Positions 18,336 to 26,744 of a stretch of DNA of 64,000 bases are shown in pieces. The notes beneath the pieces are model-generated. The model did not search any database, was not told the origin of the DNA, and worked only from the letters and a program-made list of their open reading frames with translations. How positions within the stretch are numbered: position 1 is the first letter of the stretch; every line of letters starts with the position of its first letter. The translations under genes were made by a program, and so were the position numbers. Origin of the DNA: Fibrobacterota bacterium (GTDB taxonomy: Bacteria; Fibrobacterota; Chitinivibrionia; Chitinivibrionales; Chitinispirillaceae); the NCBI GenBank assembly GCA_023412475.1, contig JAEYNR010000017.1, positions 62,001 to 126,000 of the forward strand, in the 5' to 3' direction.

Positions 18336-19024
18336 ATGCCGTATCCTTTTACTTTTATGTTTTTGAAATATTGTAACTACTCAGGTATCTGAGTAGCAAA
18401 AAAAAATTATAAAATCGGAATATTCGATTTCTGATTCTATCCGATTCTCTCTGATTGTTTTTATCTGATAAGTTTCTGATTTTTATTTGTTTCAAAGCTT
18501 CAGTAGTTACTAAATATTTAATATTGTATTTCAGTAGATTATTAAAACTAGTAATTAACTTTTAATCAAAAGATTGAAAAACAACGTTACATGCACCAAA
18601 TGTCATAAACTACATAATTAATTATCAAATCCCAAAAAAATTGTTTTTCCAAAATCGTTGTACAGGGGCAATGTTTTTCATCTGATTTTTTCTGCATTTA
18701 TGAACGTTTTCTGCCAAAAAGAGTTAAATTCAGAAAATGTGGCAACAGTTTTACACATTTTTAGTTTCTGCTTTTAAAGGAAGATCGGAAAAAAAACTCC
18801 CCGCCTGCGTAGCAGTTATCAGGACGAAATGGGGAATTTCTTTGCTAATCAGGTATTTTGCTCTCTCACCGAGCACAGCAGCTCAATTTTCCGTTGCCCC
18901 AGAGATGAAATGTTTACATGTCAAAAAATTACCTCTGGGGTTGCTTATTTTTGTTAGCTCTACTTTCCCCATAGAAATAAATTATTTTGATGAACACATT
19001 CCCTAAGCTCGAAGGAGAAATCCA
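18336..19024. other. AT-rich intergenic region with a palindromic site
   Basis: This 689-base divergent region holds a perfect 8-bp palindrome (CTACTCAG-GTAT-CTGAGTAG, 18377-18396) about 40 bases upstream of the SH3b gene, a plausible operator. At 18415-18480 the word CTGAT/CGATT recurs at least six times at irregular spacing. An open frame at 18737-19006 shows no family features and no binding site and is not called. Confidence 0.45.
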
Positions 19025-19789
19025 TTGTATAAAAAACTACTGTCATATCTGCTTCCATTGTGTCTTTTCTCTGTTATCTTCTGCTTTGGCCCATTCGACC
19101 CAAATAATCCCACTCTGGGTGGAACTGGTGATGACCCTGAAACAACACCTCCGGTAACCTCTGATGATACAACGCTTTTAGCCCATTGGGACTTTAACGA
19201 CAGCGGGAAAGCGGTTCTGGAAGACTATTCTACATATAAAAGCCACGGAATCATAGGCGGCGGTAAATGGGTTCAGGGTATTAAAGGATATTCGCTCTAT
19301 TTTGACGGTGTTGATGATTATGTGGAAATTAAGTCCCCCGAGCAACTGAACCTTACACTGAGCAATTTTACTGTTTCTCTGTTTGTAAAATTTCAATCCG
19401 ACAGTTCCAGCGATACTCTCCGACGCGACATAATCTCAAAAGGTGAATTTTGCGCTTCCGGTTTTGGCTTATCAGTGCAAGGTGCCAAAGTACAGGGCCA
19501 CATAAGAAACCAGGGATGTACAGATAAGGACAGTACGATTATTAAAGATGGCAAATGGCACCATATCGTTCTTTTGCGCCGTGAAGGGAAAGGGTATGTT
19601 TATTTTGATAAAAAAAGCATACACAACTTCAATTGCAACGATTCAGTACTAACCACCTCTCCTCTGAGAATCGGAGCCAACAGTGTAAGAAATGAGGGCT
19701 ATTTCTCAGGTTGTATCGATGAGATTAAGATCGTAAAAACAGCCTGGACACAGGCGCAGATTGATACAGAATATGGCAGGTGCTTTTAA
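19025..19789 (+). CDS. LamG-domain (concanavalin-like) exported protein
   Basis: The 254-residue protein begins at a TTG with AAGGAG seven bases before it. It has a signal peptide of about 22 residues; the cysteine at FCFG does not fit a normal lipobox well, so lipidation is doubtful. After a proline/threonine-rich linker a single LamG jelly-roll domain spans about 55-250 (AHWDFNDSG, SLYFDGVDDYVEI, WHHIVLLR, SGCIDEIKI). Such domains bind sugars on the cell surface. It stands alone with large untranslated flanks on both sides. Confidence 0.8.
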   Translation: MYKKLLSYLLPLCLFSVIFCFGPFDPNNPTLGGTGDDPETTPPVTSDDTTLLAHWDFNDSGKAVLEDYSTYKSHGIIGGGKWVQGIKGYSLYFDGVDDYVEIKSPEQLNLTLSNFTVSLFVKFQSDSSSDTLRRDIISKGEFCASGFGLSVQGAKVQGHIRNQGCTDKDSTIIKDGKWHHIVLLRREGKGYVYFDKKSIHNFNCNDSVLTTSPLRIGANSVRNEGYFSGCIDEIKIVKTAWTQAQIDTEYGRCF

Positions 19790-19872
19790 AGTGCTGTGGC
19801 TTGTTCACCTCGGAATTGAACCTGAATCGTACAAATCAGGTTCAGTATACGTGGGTTGATAAAGAAATCGAA

Positions 19873-20061
19873 TCCTAACCTTAGTATCCACCTGTCCTAA
19901 CCTTAGTAGGGCTTGATACACGAACACAGGAAAAAACCTTATTACATTATTTTTAATGCATTTAATTATGGTTCTCGATTTCCATATTTTTTGAATAAGG
20001 TAATAAGGTTATGTTTGGTTCTGTTCTTTTTCTACTAAGGTTTAAACAGATACTAAGGTTT
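19873..20061. repeat. Nested inverted repeat element
   Basis: The left side carries two copies of TCCTAACCTTAGTA (19873-19886 and 19895-19908). The right side carries two copies of the opposite-strand form TACTAAGGTTT (20033-20043 and 20051-20061). Inside them is a perfect 11-bp inverted pair, AACCTTATTAC (19935-19945) and GTAATAAGGTT (20000-20010). The symmetry would allow a long imperfect cruciform or hairpin. No open frame is inside. It may be a small non-autonomous element or a multi-site operator. Confidence 0.65.
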
Positions 20062-20100
20062 GATAGGATAAAGAAATATTCAACATAAGATTTTAAGGGG

Positions 20101-20352
20101 TTAACAAAAGGTGTAGTTTTAAACTGCTTGAAAGCAGTTTAAAACAGTATAAATGTGGCTGAAAACAGTTTAAAAATAGTTTATCACTGATTTAAAATGG
20201 TTTATTAGAGCTAATACGTAGTTAAAAGCAGCTTCAAAGTGTCCACATACAGTTTCATAATTCCTTTTATTAAGCAATATACTGTTTTTATCAAGCAATA
20301 TATCGTTAAAGGCAGTAGTATTGTAGCTAAAGGCAGTAGTAATGTCGTTTCA
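20101..20352 (+). repeat. Array A: twelve degenerate units with an exact 21-base period
   Basis: Cutting the sequence every 21 bases from 20101 gives twelve units whose columns line up without any gap. Column 3 is C in nine units, column 4 is A in ten, column 5 is G in nine, column 14 is T in nine, column 16 is G in ten and column 18 is T in eleven. Neighbouring units are most alike (units 11 and 12; 9 and 10; 3 and 4), as expected from serial tandem duplication. There are no spacers. Part of one frame reads FIKQYTV-FIKQYIV-KGSSIVA-KGSSNVV, but other units contain stops. Confidence 0.8.
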
Positions 20353-20380
20353 GGGGTTCGAAGGTTAAGAATTCTTCTTA

Positions 20381-20532
20381 GCTCTGAAAGAGCGCCTTAT
20401 AATAGCCCAGGCTTCCAGGCCTGGGTGGATGAAAAATAAAAGCATTTTCCGTAAGCCAAGCCCTGTAAGGGGAGAGAGTTTCCAGTGCATCAGATAATCT
20501 CCGGTAAGGGGTTTCCCTGCCCCTCTTTTTTT
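20381..20532 (+). ncRNA. Candidate structured RNA: hairpin series ending in a plus-strand terminator
   Basis: Directly after array A come several compact hairpins on the plus strand: GCTCT-GAA-AGAGC (20381-20393), CCCAGG/CCTGGG (20406-20425), and then AGGGG/CCCCT (20507-20524) followed by CTTTTTTT. The last looks like an intrinsic terminator for a plus-strand transcript, yet no plus-strand gene lies upstream for 700 bases. The simplest reading is a non-coding transcript covering array A and this region; transcription is not shown by the sequence. Confidence 0.4.
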
Positions 20533-20572
20533 CACCTCGAAAGAGTAACTCTCTTCCACCCAGTCTATACAT

Positions 20573-20608
20573 AAAAAAAGGGAGACCAGGTTTGGCCTCC
20601 CCTTTTTT
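20573..20608 (-). terminator. Intrinsic terminator of the rib-nusB-GT117 operon
   Basis: A GGGAG-A-CC/GG-C-CTCCC stem with a six-base loop is flanked by A and T runs on both sides. On the minus strand it ends in seven T residues, 36 bases after the stop codon of the GT117 gene. The symmetry means it could also stop plus-strand transcripts. Confidence 0.88.
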
Positions 20609-20643
20609 ACTTCATTTTGAGCAAGTTTGCTTGCCCCTTATAA

Positions 20644-23463
20644 TTAATTCACAACTGGTTTAGCAGTATCGGCCTTCATTGCCGTATCCGCAGTTTTATC
20701 GGCAAGCTGCTTTATCTGCTGAATAAAGGTTGCTGCGCGGCGATCTCCCGGATGAGCATTGGCAAACTGCTGAATCACCTTTGTTGCACTATCATACTCT
20801 TTCATTTCGATATATGTTCTGGCAAGAGACAGATGATCGTTCCACGGATCGGTTCCCAGAGCTACAATCTCTTTAAGAAGTTTTACAAGCTCATCCTTTT
20901 TATCGGACTGCTGCTCCAGAGATTGTGCGAGAGCCTTAAGGTAACGGATATCATCAGGAGACCTTTTCAGTGCGTCCCTCATCCTCTCCTCAGCCTCTTT
21001 CTGGCGATCATTAAGCATAAGAATCTCATGAGAGAGGATTCTGGGCCGCCAGTCATCGGGCATCAGTGATTTGCACTTATCCATCTGTCTGACCACAAGA
21101 TTCAAGGTGTCCTCGTAAGCCTTTTTCTTTTCAGTTAAAAGCTGCTTTGAAGTATCTGAAGTATCAGATGACAAACGGGCAACCTCCTGCTTCATCTTGA
21201 GTAGTGGGTCTCTTAAAGAGAGTGCCAGTTGAATATATGAAGCAGCATAGTTTGACATGAGCTTCTCAGATGTTTCAGTGAGACGTGCCGTGCCATCACC
21301 CAGTCCTCTGTACTGAAAAACACTATCCAGCAAATGCACCGTTCTGGCAATATCCAGCCGATCTTTCTCCTCAATAACAGTATTCATAACCCTGTATGCA
21401 AGGCCCTGCATCTTAAGATATGGCGCAAGCCCCATCAGGTTATCATCAGAAACAGTTACAGCGAAATAGATCGGTTTTTTCCATCTGTTTGCATCCACTA
21501 TGTGAGCCACCATGTTATCCTGAATGCGAAGTGCATTTAGCTCTTGTCTGGTTGGCGGCATGATCACTATGTTTGCATTGGGCATTTTAAGCTGAGTGGG
21601 TTTAGTGATCGGATTCAAAACGTGATCTAATCCATCTACTTCAGCGTCACTCCAGGTAATGGGCACCTTAGGTTCCAGGTCCCTCAACTGTTTTATGTAC
21701 CACTTTGTGTTCAAAAGACTCAGGTTTACAATTCTCACATCCTTACGGATACCATAAGCTTCCTGAAGCGCCCATAATGGAAATGTATCATTGTCTCCAT
21801 TAGTAAAAAGTATACCGTTTTGTTCACAGGACATAAGAAGATTATAGGCATAATCATAGGGAACCCAGTCCCCTCTGCGTGAACTCTTTTCCCAGTTCTG
21901 AGTAATGGGAAGAGCTGGAGAAACAAATAGCAGCACTGCAGCCACAGGTGCCAAAGTGGTGCGAATGGTTTTGTTTTTATTGGTGAAAAGCGAATGCATA
22001 AGAGCACCGGCTGCGATACCCATCCACATGCCAAGATACATGAATGCGGCTGCAAAGAAATAATCACGGACCCTGACCTCCCTGTGTACCACCGGCATCG
22101 GTCCGGGTTTACCATTCTGTACCCAATACTGGTAATCCCTGAACTCCGGTCTGGTCCCATCGGAGAAGTTCAGATAGAGCACCAGTGCCACCGAAGTCAA
22201 TAAAAAGAGGCTGATTAAAAATATCCCCATATTTTTATTTCTTTTATAGACGTAGTACCACCCAAACAACATGAAAAAGGTGGGCAAAAGGTACACAATC
22301 AACTTAAGAGATCCTGCAGATTCTGTAGCCACAAAATTCTGCTCTCTGTCGGTGGGTTTGAACTGGAAAAACTGAGTCATATGAAAGCCACCATAACCCA
22401 TATGCCCCTCAACACCGAACTGATGCCCCCAGCTTGCACGCCGCCAGAGCATTCTGGAAATCATATTCTCAGAGCCGTACTGTTTTCTGGCCAGGTAGTC
22501 AACAAAAGCAGTCCTTGTTTGCGGATCATTTTCATCGATGATCGGATTAAGAGAAGAGCGGACCGGAATGTAAATATGAGAAGAAAAACCCACTACAGCC
22601 AGAGTCGCTATCCAGAAGCAAAACGCCCATTTCTTCCGTTTTGGTCCCTCTGAAATTAGAGCCATCACCCCGTTGAGCATTATCATGACGACTCCTGTCC
22701 CCCCAAGAGCCATAAAAACCTCTTGAACACTGGTGATGCCCTTGTCTGGCAAACCAGGAAGTGTTGCAAAGAGATTAAGATCCAGCATGACAATGCCAAG
22801 AGCAATTGCAGTCAGCCATACTCTAAAATCAGTGAGCTTTTGACGGTCAACAAGCATCACATAGATGAAAACAGGAACAAGAACGATCATGGAATACATG
22901 TGTACACCAATTCCCAGAAAACTGATATACACCAGCAGAAGAAGAAATTTGTCTCTTCTAACATCTTTACTCTGTGCCCAAACCAGAATAAGCCAGGAAC
23001 AGAGAGCTACAAAAAGCATCGACGGGTTAACCTCAGAAGCTTCCACAGCACTAAACCAGAAAGTAGTTCCGGTAACGGCAAATAACCCACCTACAACGCC
23101 ACTTACGTAAGTTGTGATCCTTTTCCATGAGTTGTCCGGAGTACCCAAAAAAGAGATAACCACTCTTACCACAGTCAGGTAAATAACCGCAGCAGTCGCA
23201 GCGCTGAAAAGGACCACCAAAAAATTCATCCTGTAGCCAATATCTTTAAAGAAAGAGAAAAGGATGCTTGAGGCTCTCATCAAGAGCATAAGAAAGGGGT
23301 TTCCGGGAGGATGTGGAACACCCATAGTGTGCCCGGCAGCGATATATTCACCGCAATCCCAGAATGCGACTGTTGGAGCTGTAGTCATGACAAAGATGAC
23401 AAACGCTATAGCAAATACCCCAAGGGCAAATATGCGATTATACCGCGAGTGGATCTGTTCCAT
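20644..23463 (-). CDS. GT117 (DUF2723) family multi-spanning membrane glycosyltransferase-like protein with TPR tail
   Basis: The 939-residue protein has a DUF2723/GT117 N-terminal half with about twelve membrane segments. The conserved loop FWDCGEYIAAGHTMGVPHPP lies near residues 30-50. A periplasmic part around 520-700 contains FTNGDNDTFPLWALQEAYG, typical of the family, and the last 200 residues form TPR-like helices. Relatives are predicted protein O-mannosyltransferase-like enzymes acting outside the membrane; the substrate is unknown. AAGGA precedes the ATG, which overlaps the nusB end by 26 bases, placing it last in the riboflavin operon. Confidence 0.87.
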   Translation of the reverse strand: MEQIHSRYNRIFALGVFAIAFVIFVMTTAPTVAFWDCGEYIAAGHTMGVPHPPGNPFLMLLMRASSILFSFFKDIGYRMNFLVVLFSAATAAVIYLTVVRVVISFLGTPDNSWKRITTYVSGVVGGLFAVTGTTFWFSAVEASEVNPSMLFVALCSWLILVWAQSKDVRRDKFLLLLVYISFLGIGVHMYSMIVLVPVFIYVMLVDRQKLTDFRVWLTAIALGIVMLDLNLFATLPGLPDKGITSVQEVFMALGGTGVVMIMLNGVMALISEGPKRKKWAFCFWIATLAVVGFSSHIYIPVRSSLNPIIDENDPQTRTAFVDYLARKQYGSENMISRMLWRRASWGHQFGVEGHMGYGGFHMTQFFQFKPTDREQNFVATESAGSLKLIVYLLPTFFMLFGWYYVYKRNKNMGIFLISLFLLTSVALVLYLNFSDGTRPEFRDYQYWVQNGKPGPMPVVHREVRVRDYFFAAAFMYLGMWMGIAAGALMHSLFTNKNKTIRTTLAPVAAVLLFVSPALPITQNWEKSSRRGDWVPYDYAYNLLMSCEQNGILFTNGDNDTFPLWALQEAYGIRKDVRIVNLSLLNTKWYIKQLRDLEPKVPITWSDAEVDGLDHVLNPITKPTQLKMPNANIVIMPPTRQELNALRIQDNMVAHIVDANRWKKPIYFAVTVSDDNLMGLAPYLKMQGLAYRVMNTVIEEKDRLDIARTVHLLDSVFQYRGLGDGTARLTETSEKLMSNYAASYIQLALSLRDPLLKMKQEVARLSSDTSDTSKQLLTEKKKAYEDTLNLVVRQMDKCKSLMPDDWRPRILSHEILMLNDRQKEAEERMRDALKRSPDDIRYLKALAQSLEQQSDKKDELVKLLKEIVALGTDPWNDHLSLARTYIEMKEYDSATKVIQQFANAHPGDRRAATFIQQIKQLADKTADTAMKADTAKPVVN

Positions 23464-23938
23464 TTGAGGATCCTTCCTTTCCGGACGTTTCAGATTGTTT
23501 TATCATTATTTTATGAATTGAATCGATAATTCCATTTACAAATTTCCCGGAGTCATCAGTTCCGTAGGTTTTCGCAAGTTCCACTGCTTCGTCTATAACC
23601 ACCTTTGCAGGAACCTGCGGATAATTTTTAAGCTCAGTCACTGCCAGTCTCAGGATATTGCGATCTATTGCAGCCATGCGTTTTAAATCCCAGTTGGCAG
23701 CACGCTCCTGAATAATCGAATCAATCTGTTGAAGACTATTAAAGGCAGCGCAAACCAGCTCCCGGGCATATTTTTTTACCTCCGCAGGCAAAGCACTGTC
23801 ATCGGCAATCCTCTCCAGCGTGCTCTGCCAATCCTGGGTGGTACCTACCTCGCAGGCGTAAAGAGTTTGCAGGGCAAGCTCCCTTGAGCGGTGTCGGTTT
23901 TTATAAATACCCTCATTTTTAAATTGAGTTTTTTCCAT
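23438..23938 (-). CDS. nusB: Transcription antitermination protein NusB
   Basis: NusB binds boxA RNA with S10 and supports rRNA antitermination. The 166-residue helical protein shows RHRSRELALQTLYACEVG at the N-terminus and the C-terminal block AVELAKTYGTDDSGKFVNGI, both diagnostic. It follows ribH by 76 bases, a linkage (ribH-nusB) found in many bacteria, and overlaps the GT117 gene. Confidence 0.94.
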   Translation of the reverse strand: MEKTQFKNEGIYKNRHRSRELALQTLYACEVGTTQDWQSTLERIADDSALPAEVKKYARELVCAAFNSLQQIDSIIQERAANWDLKRMAAIDRNILRLAVTELKNYPQVPAKVVIDEAVELAKTYGTDDSGKFVNGIIDSIHKIMIKQSETSGKEGSSNGTDPLAV

Positions 23939-24014
23939 TATTTTCCATTACCCAATAAGTCATTTTTTAATAAATATCAAACCAGGAATACGTAACGCAT
24001 CCCAAAATAGTACA

Positions 24015-24479
24015 TTATAGTTTCAAAAACAGATCAGCCATCTCTATAGCACTTAAAGCGGCATCCCAGCCCTTATTGCCCGCTTTGGTACCAGCCCTTT
24101 CCACAGCCTGCTCGATAGAATCGGTAGTGAGCACTCCAAAGATCACCGGCATATTTTCATCAAGACCGACCTTTGCCACCCCTTTAGATACTTCAGAAGC
24201 AACATAATCAAAGTGAGGTGTTGAACCCCTGATAACTGCACCAAGACAGATTACAGCATCAAACTTTTTACTTGCCGCCACTCTCTGTGTGGCGATGGCA
24301 ATCTCAAAAGCCCCCGGTACCCATACAACCGTAATATCGGCCGGATCTGTGTTGTGCCTTATCAGACAATCCATTGCGCCCTCTAAAAGCTTGCGTGTGA
24401 TAAGCTCATTAAACCTGCTCACCACCAGGGCAAATTTTTTACCCGAACCGTTAAGCATTCCCTCCACTACGGTTGACAT
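24015..24479 (-). CDS. ribH: 6,7-dimethyl-8-ribityllumazine synthase
   Basis: The enzyme joins the ribityl-aminouracil and the butanone phosphate to form lumazine, the penultimate step to riboflavin. The segments SRFNELITRKLLEGA, VPGAFEIA, GAVIRGSTPHFDYV and FGVLTTDSIEQA are all intact in 154 residues. GGGAGGA precedes the ATG. It overlaps the end of ribBA by 13 bases. Confidence 0.96.
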   Translation of the reverse strand: MSTVVEGMLNGSGKKFALVVSRFNELITRKLLEGAMDCLIRHNTDPADITVVWVPGAFEIAIATQRVAASKKFDAVICLGAVIRGSTPHFDYVASEVSKGVAKVGLDENMPVIFGVLTTDSIEQAVERAGTKAGNKGWDAALSAIEMADLFLKL

Positions 24480-25684
24480 ATCATTCCTCCCTCAAGTAAA
24501 TGACCCATTTTTTCCTTTTTTGTATTCAGATACCGCTCATTTTCTTTACAGGGAGAGATCTCGATAGGTACACGCTCAACCACCTCCAGCCCATAACCTT
24601 CCAGTCCGATAATCTTTCGTGGGTTATTGGTCATCAGTCTAATTTTACGAACTCCCAGATCAGAAAGAATCTGCGCACCGATACCATAATCCCGCAGATC
24701 AGGGGCAAAACCAAGCTGCTCATTGGCTTCAACTGTATCAAAACCCTGGTCCTGCAGGGCATAAGCCTTAAGTTTGTTTGCCAAGCCTATGCCCCTTCCC
24801 TCCTGACGCAGGTAAAGTATCACGCCTCCATTTTTACTGATAGCCTCCATTGCAGTATGAAGCTGATCGCCACAATCGCAACGGAAAGATCCCAGAATAT
24901 CACCGGTAAAACATTCCGAATGAACCCGCACCAGAACCGGTGTTTCGGGATCGATGGATCCTTTCTGCAAGGTCACATGTACTGCACCAGTTAAAATCTC
25001 CTCATAAGCGGTAATCTCAAACTCTCCAAAAGCAGTAGGCAAAGGAGTAGTTACCACTTTTTTAACAAATATTTCATGAGCCCTGCGATAACGGATCAAA
25101 TCAGCAACAGAGATAATTTTTATATCATGCTCCTTGCTGAATTTTAACAAATGTGGCATTCTGGCCATAGTGCCATCTTCATTCATGATTTCACAAATCA
25201 CCCCGGCAGGTGACAACCCAGCCAAGCGCGCTATATCCACAGATGCCTCAGTCTGTCCGCAGCGCACCAGCACCCCACCTTCACGTGCCCGTATTGGAAA
25301 CATATGCCCTGGCATGGTGAAATCCTTTGGTGTGGCTTGAGAATCAACCAGTTTGGAAATGGTAGTGGAACGGTCTGCTGCAGAAATTCCGGTAGTTGTT
25401 CCCTCTGTGGCTTCAACTGATACTGTAAATGCAGTCCCAAACCGTGAAGTATTGTTGGAGACCATCATGGGTATCTGAAGCTGGTCGAGTCGTTTTCCCT
25501 CCATGGCAATACAGATAAGCCCTCTGCCGTGTTTGGCCATGAAATTTATCTTCTCAGGAGTGCATTTTTCTGCAGCAAAAGCCAAATCCCCCTCATTTTC
25601 GCGATCTTCATCATCTACAATGATAATAAATTTGCCTTCACGAAAATCCTCAATCACCTGTTCTATATCTTTAAAAGTTTTCAA
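24467..25684 (-). CDS. ribBA: Bifunctional 3,4-dihydroxy-2-butanone 4-phosphate synthase / GTP cyclohydrolase II
   Basis: The fused enzyme makes both precursors of lumazine. Residues 1 to about 200 form RibB (VDDEDRENEGDL and the later GHMFPIRAREGGVL). Residues from about 210 form RibA with the zinc-binding cysteines in SECFTGDILGSFRCDCGDQL. The start is a TTG that overlaps the TGA of ribE (TTGA), so translation is coupled. The length of 405 residues is normal for RibBA. Confidence 0.95.
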   Translation of the reverse strand: MKTFKDIEQVIEDFREGKFIIIVDDEDRENEGDLAFAAEKCTPEKINFMAKHGRGLICIAMEGKRLDQLQIPMMVSNNTSRFGTAFTVSVEATEGTTTGISAADRSTTISKLVDSQATPKDFTMPGHMFPIRAREGGVLVRCGQTEASVDIARLAGLSPAGVICEIMNEDGTMARMPHLLKFSKEHDIKIISVADLIRYRRAHEIFVKKVVTTPLPTAFGEFEITAYEEILTGAVHVTLQKGSIDPETPVLVRVHSECFTGDILGSFRCDCGDQLHTAMEAISKNGGVILYLRQEGRGIGLANKLKAYALQDQGFDTVEANEQLGFAPDLRDYGIGAQILSDLGVRKIRLMTNNPRKIIGLEGYGLEVVERVPIEISPCKENERYLNTKKEKMGHLLEGGMICQP

Positions 25685-26325
25685 AAACCCAACCTTTCCA
25701 TCTTGGCAAGCAAAGCTTCACCGGAGCTCTGTTGAGCAGAACTATCCAAAAGCCGTTTGAGATAACGGGCTAAAACATCACATTCCAGATTAACCGGATC
25801 CCCGCTTTTTTTAAAAGCCATAGTAGTCTTTTTTATTGTAGCAGGAATAAACGAAATCACAATCATCTCATCTTTAACCTGAGCAATGGTCAAGCTGATT
25901 CCATCTATGGCAACCGAACCTTTTTCAGCCATAAATTTAGATAATTCAGCAGGCACCCTAATTGTTCGCAGCACACTTCCCCCAGCATCATAATCAGAAA
26001 CTATACTCCCTACCCCATCCACGTGTCCCAAAACCATATGCCCGTCAAGCCGTCCTCCCACCTGAACAGCCCTTTCCATATTCACCCTTCTTCCGGCACG
26101 GATATTGCAAAGAGTGGTACGAAGGAGTGTTTCCCGGACTGCAGAAAAATAGAGTAAATTACCATTAATCTTTTCAACAGTCAGACAGGAGCCATCTATG
26201 GATACAGATCCGCCCTCTGTTACCTCAAAATCCTGGCAGTCAGCCTTAACTGCAATCACAAAAGAGGTTCCATGCTGTTGGACAGAACTTATGGTGCCTA
26301 AACATTCAATGAGTCCGGTGAACAT
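25681..26325 (-). CDS. ribE: Riboflavin synthase, alpha chain
   Basis: The enzyme converts two lumazine molecules to riboflavin. The diagnostic MFTGLIE start and the two homologous barrel halves are present; both contain the GS-V-DG-SLT/CLT pattern (GGSVSIDGSCLTV and KGSVAIDGISLTIA). The 214 residues match the family. It is followed directly by ribBA and separated from ribD by a 419-base gap that contains a dispersed repeat. Confidence 0.96.
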   Translation of the reverse strand: MFTGLIECLGTISSVQQHGTSFVIAVKADCQDFEVTEGGSVSIDGSCLTVEKINGNLLYFSAVRETLLRTTLCNIRAGRRVNMERAVQVGGRLDGHMVLGHVDGVGSIVSDYDAGGSVLRTIRVPAELSKFMAEKGSVAIDGISLTIAQVKDEMIVISFIPATIKKTTMAFKKSGDPVNLECDVLARYLKRLLDSSAQQSSGEALLAKMERLGF

Positions 26326-26558
26326 AAATTACTCTTAAAAACGAAGTGCCATTTCTGCTATGTCCTGAAAACTGTGAAAAATACTCCCAGCCAGCATATT
26401 TTTGCAACAGCTATCTATATAATTAGTTCGCCCGGAAGATAGGCAGCCGGCGAATTATTATACAGGGGCAGCCTGTTTTTCTTAAATCTGTTAAATAAAG
26501 CTGCTTAATAATTTTTTTTGGGGGCAACTACTCAGCTCTGTTAGACAATTATCTAATT
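26326..26558. other. Gap between ribD and ribE without a recognised riboswitch
   Basis: I looked on the minus strand for the conserved pieces of an FMN riboswitch and found none. The region holds an imperfect inverted pair TTCGCC/GGCGAA (about 26426-26454) and a short plus-strand hairpin ACAGG/CCTGT followed by five T residues (26462-26480). The word TACAGGGGCA with a nearby GTTTTTC also occurs at 18661, perhaps another dispersed repeat. Confidence 0.4.
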
Positions 26559-26716
26559 GGAAGAAAATCCTAAATCACAAATCTAAATCCTAAACAAATT
26601 CCAGAATTCTAATTTCTAAACAGAGATAAGAGTGTTTCAAGTAACTAAAGTTTAAAAAGCGAGTCCTCTTTTCCATTTCCTGTTCTTATGCCCAAATTTT
26701 GTTTTTCGAATTTATC
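26559..26716 (+). repeat. Long copy of the dispersed AATCC/TTTCG repeat, 3' of ribD
   Basis: It is colinear with the copy at 14439-14596: AAGAAAATCCTAAATCACA, then ATTTCTAAACAGAGATAAGA, TGTTTCAAGTAACTAAAGT, GAGTCC, CATTTCCTGTTCTTA and TTTTTCGAATTT. It ends 28 bases before the ribD stop codon and splits the rib cluster in two. Confidence 0.75.
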
Positions 26717-26744
26717 TAGTAGAACGGGGTTATAGTTACCTTTT

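Noticed and set aside
18737..19006. 89-codon plus-strand frame before the LamG gene
   Set aside because: No binding site and no family features; its composition looks non-coding.
20101..20352. CRISPR array
   Set aside because: Units are contiguous with no spacers, diverge between copies, and no cas gene is present.
20239..20439. 66-codon frame inside array A
   Set aside because: It reads through the 21-base repeats only because the unit is a multiple of three; neighbouring units carry stops and no start signal is seen.
26326..26744. FMN riboswitch between ribD and ribE
   Set aside because: None of the conserved FMN-element pieces could be found on the minus strand.
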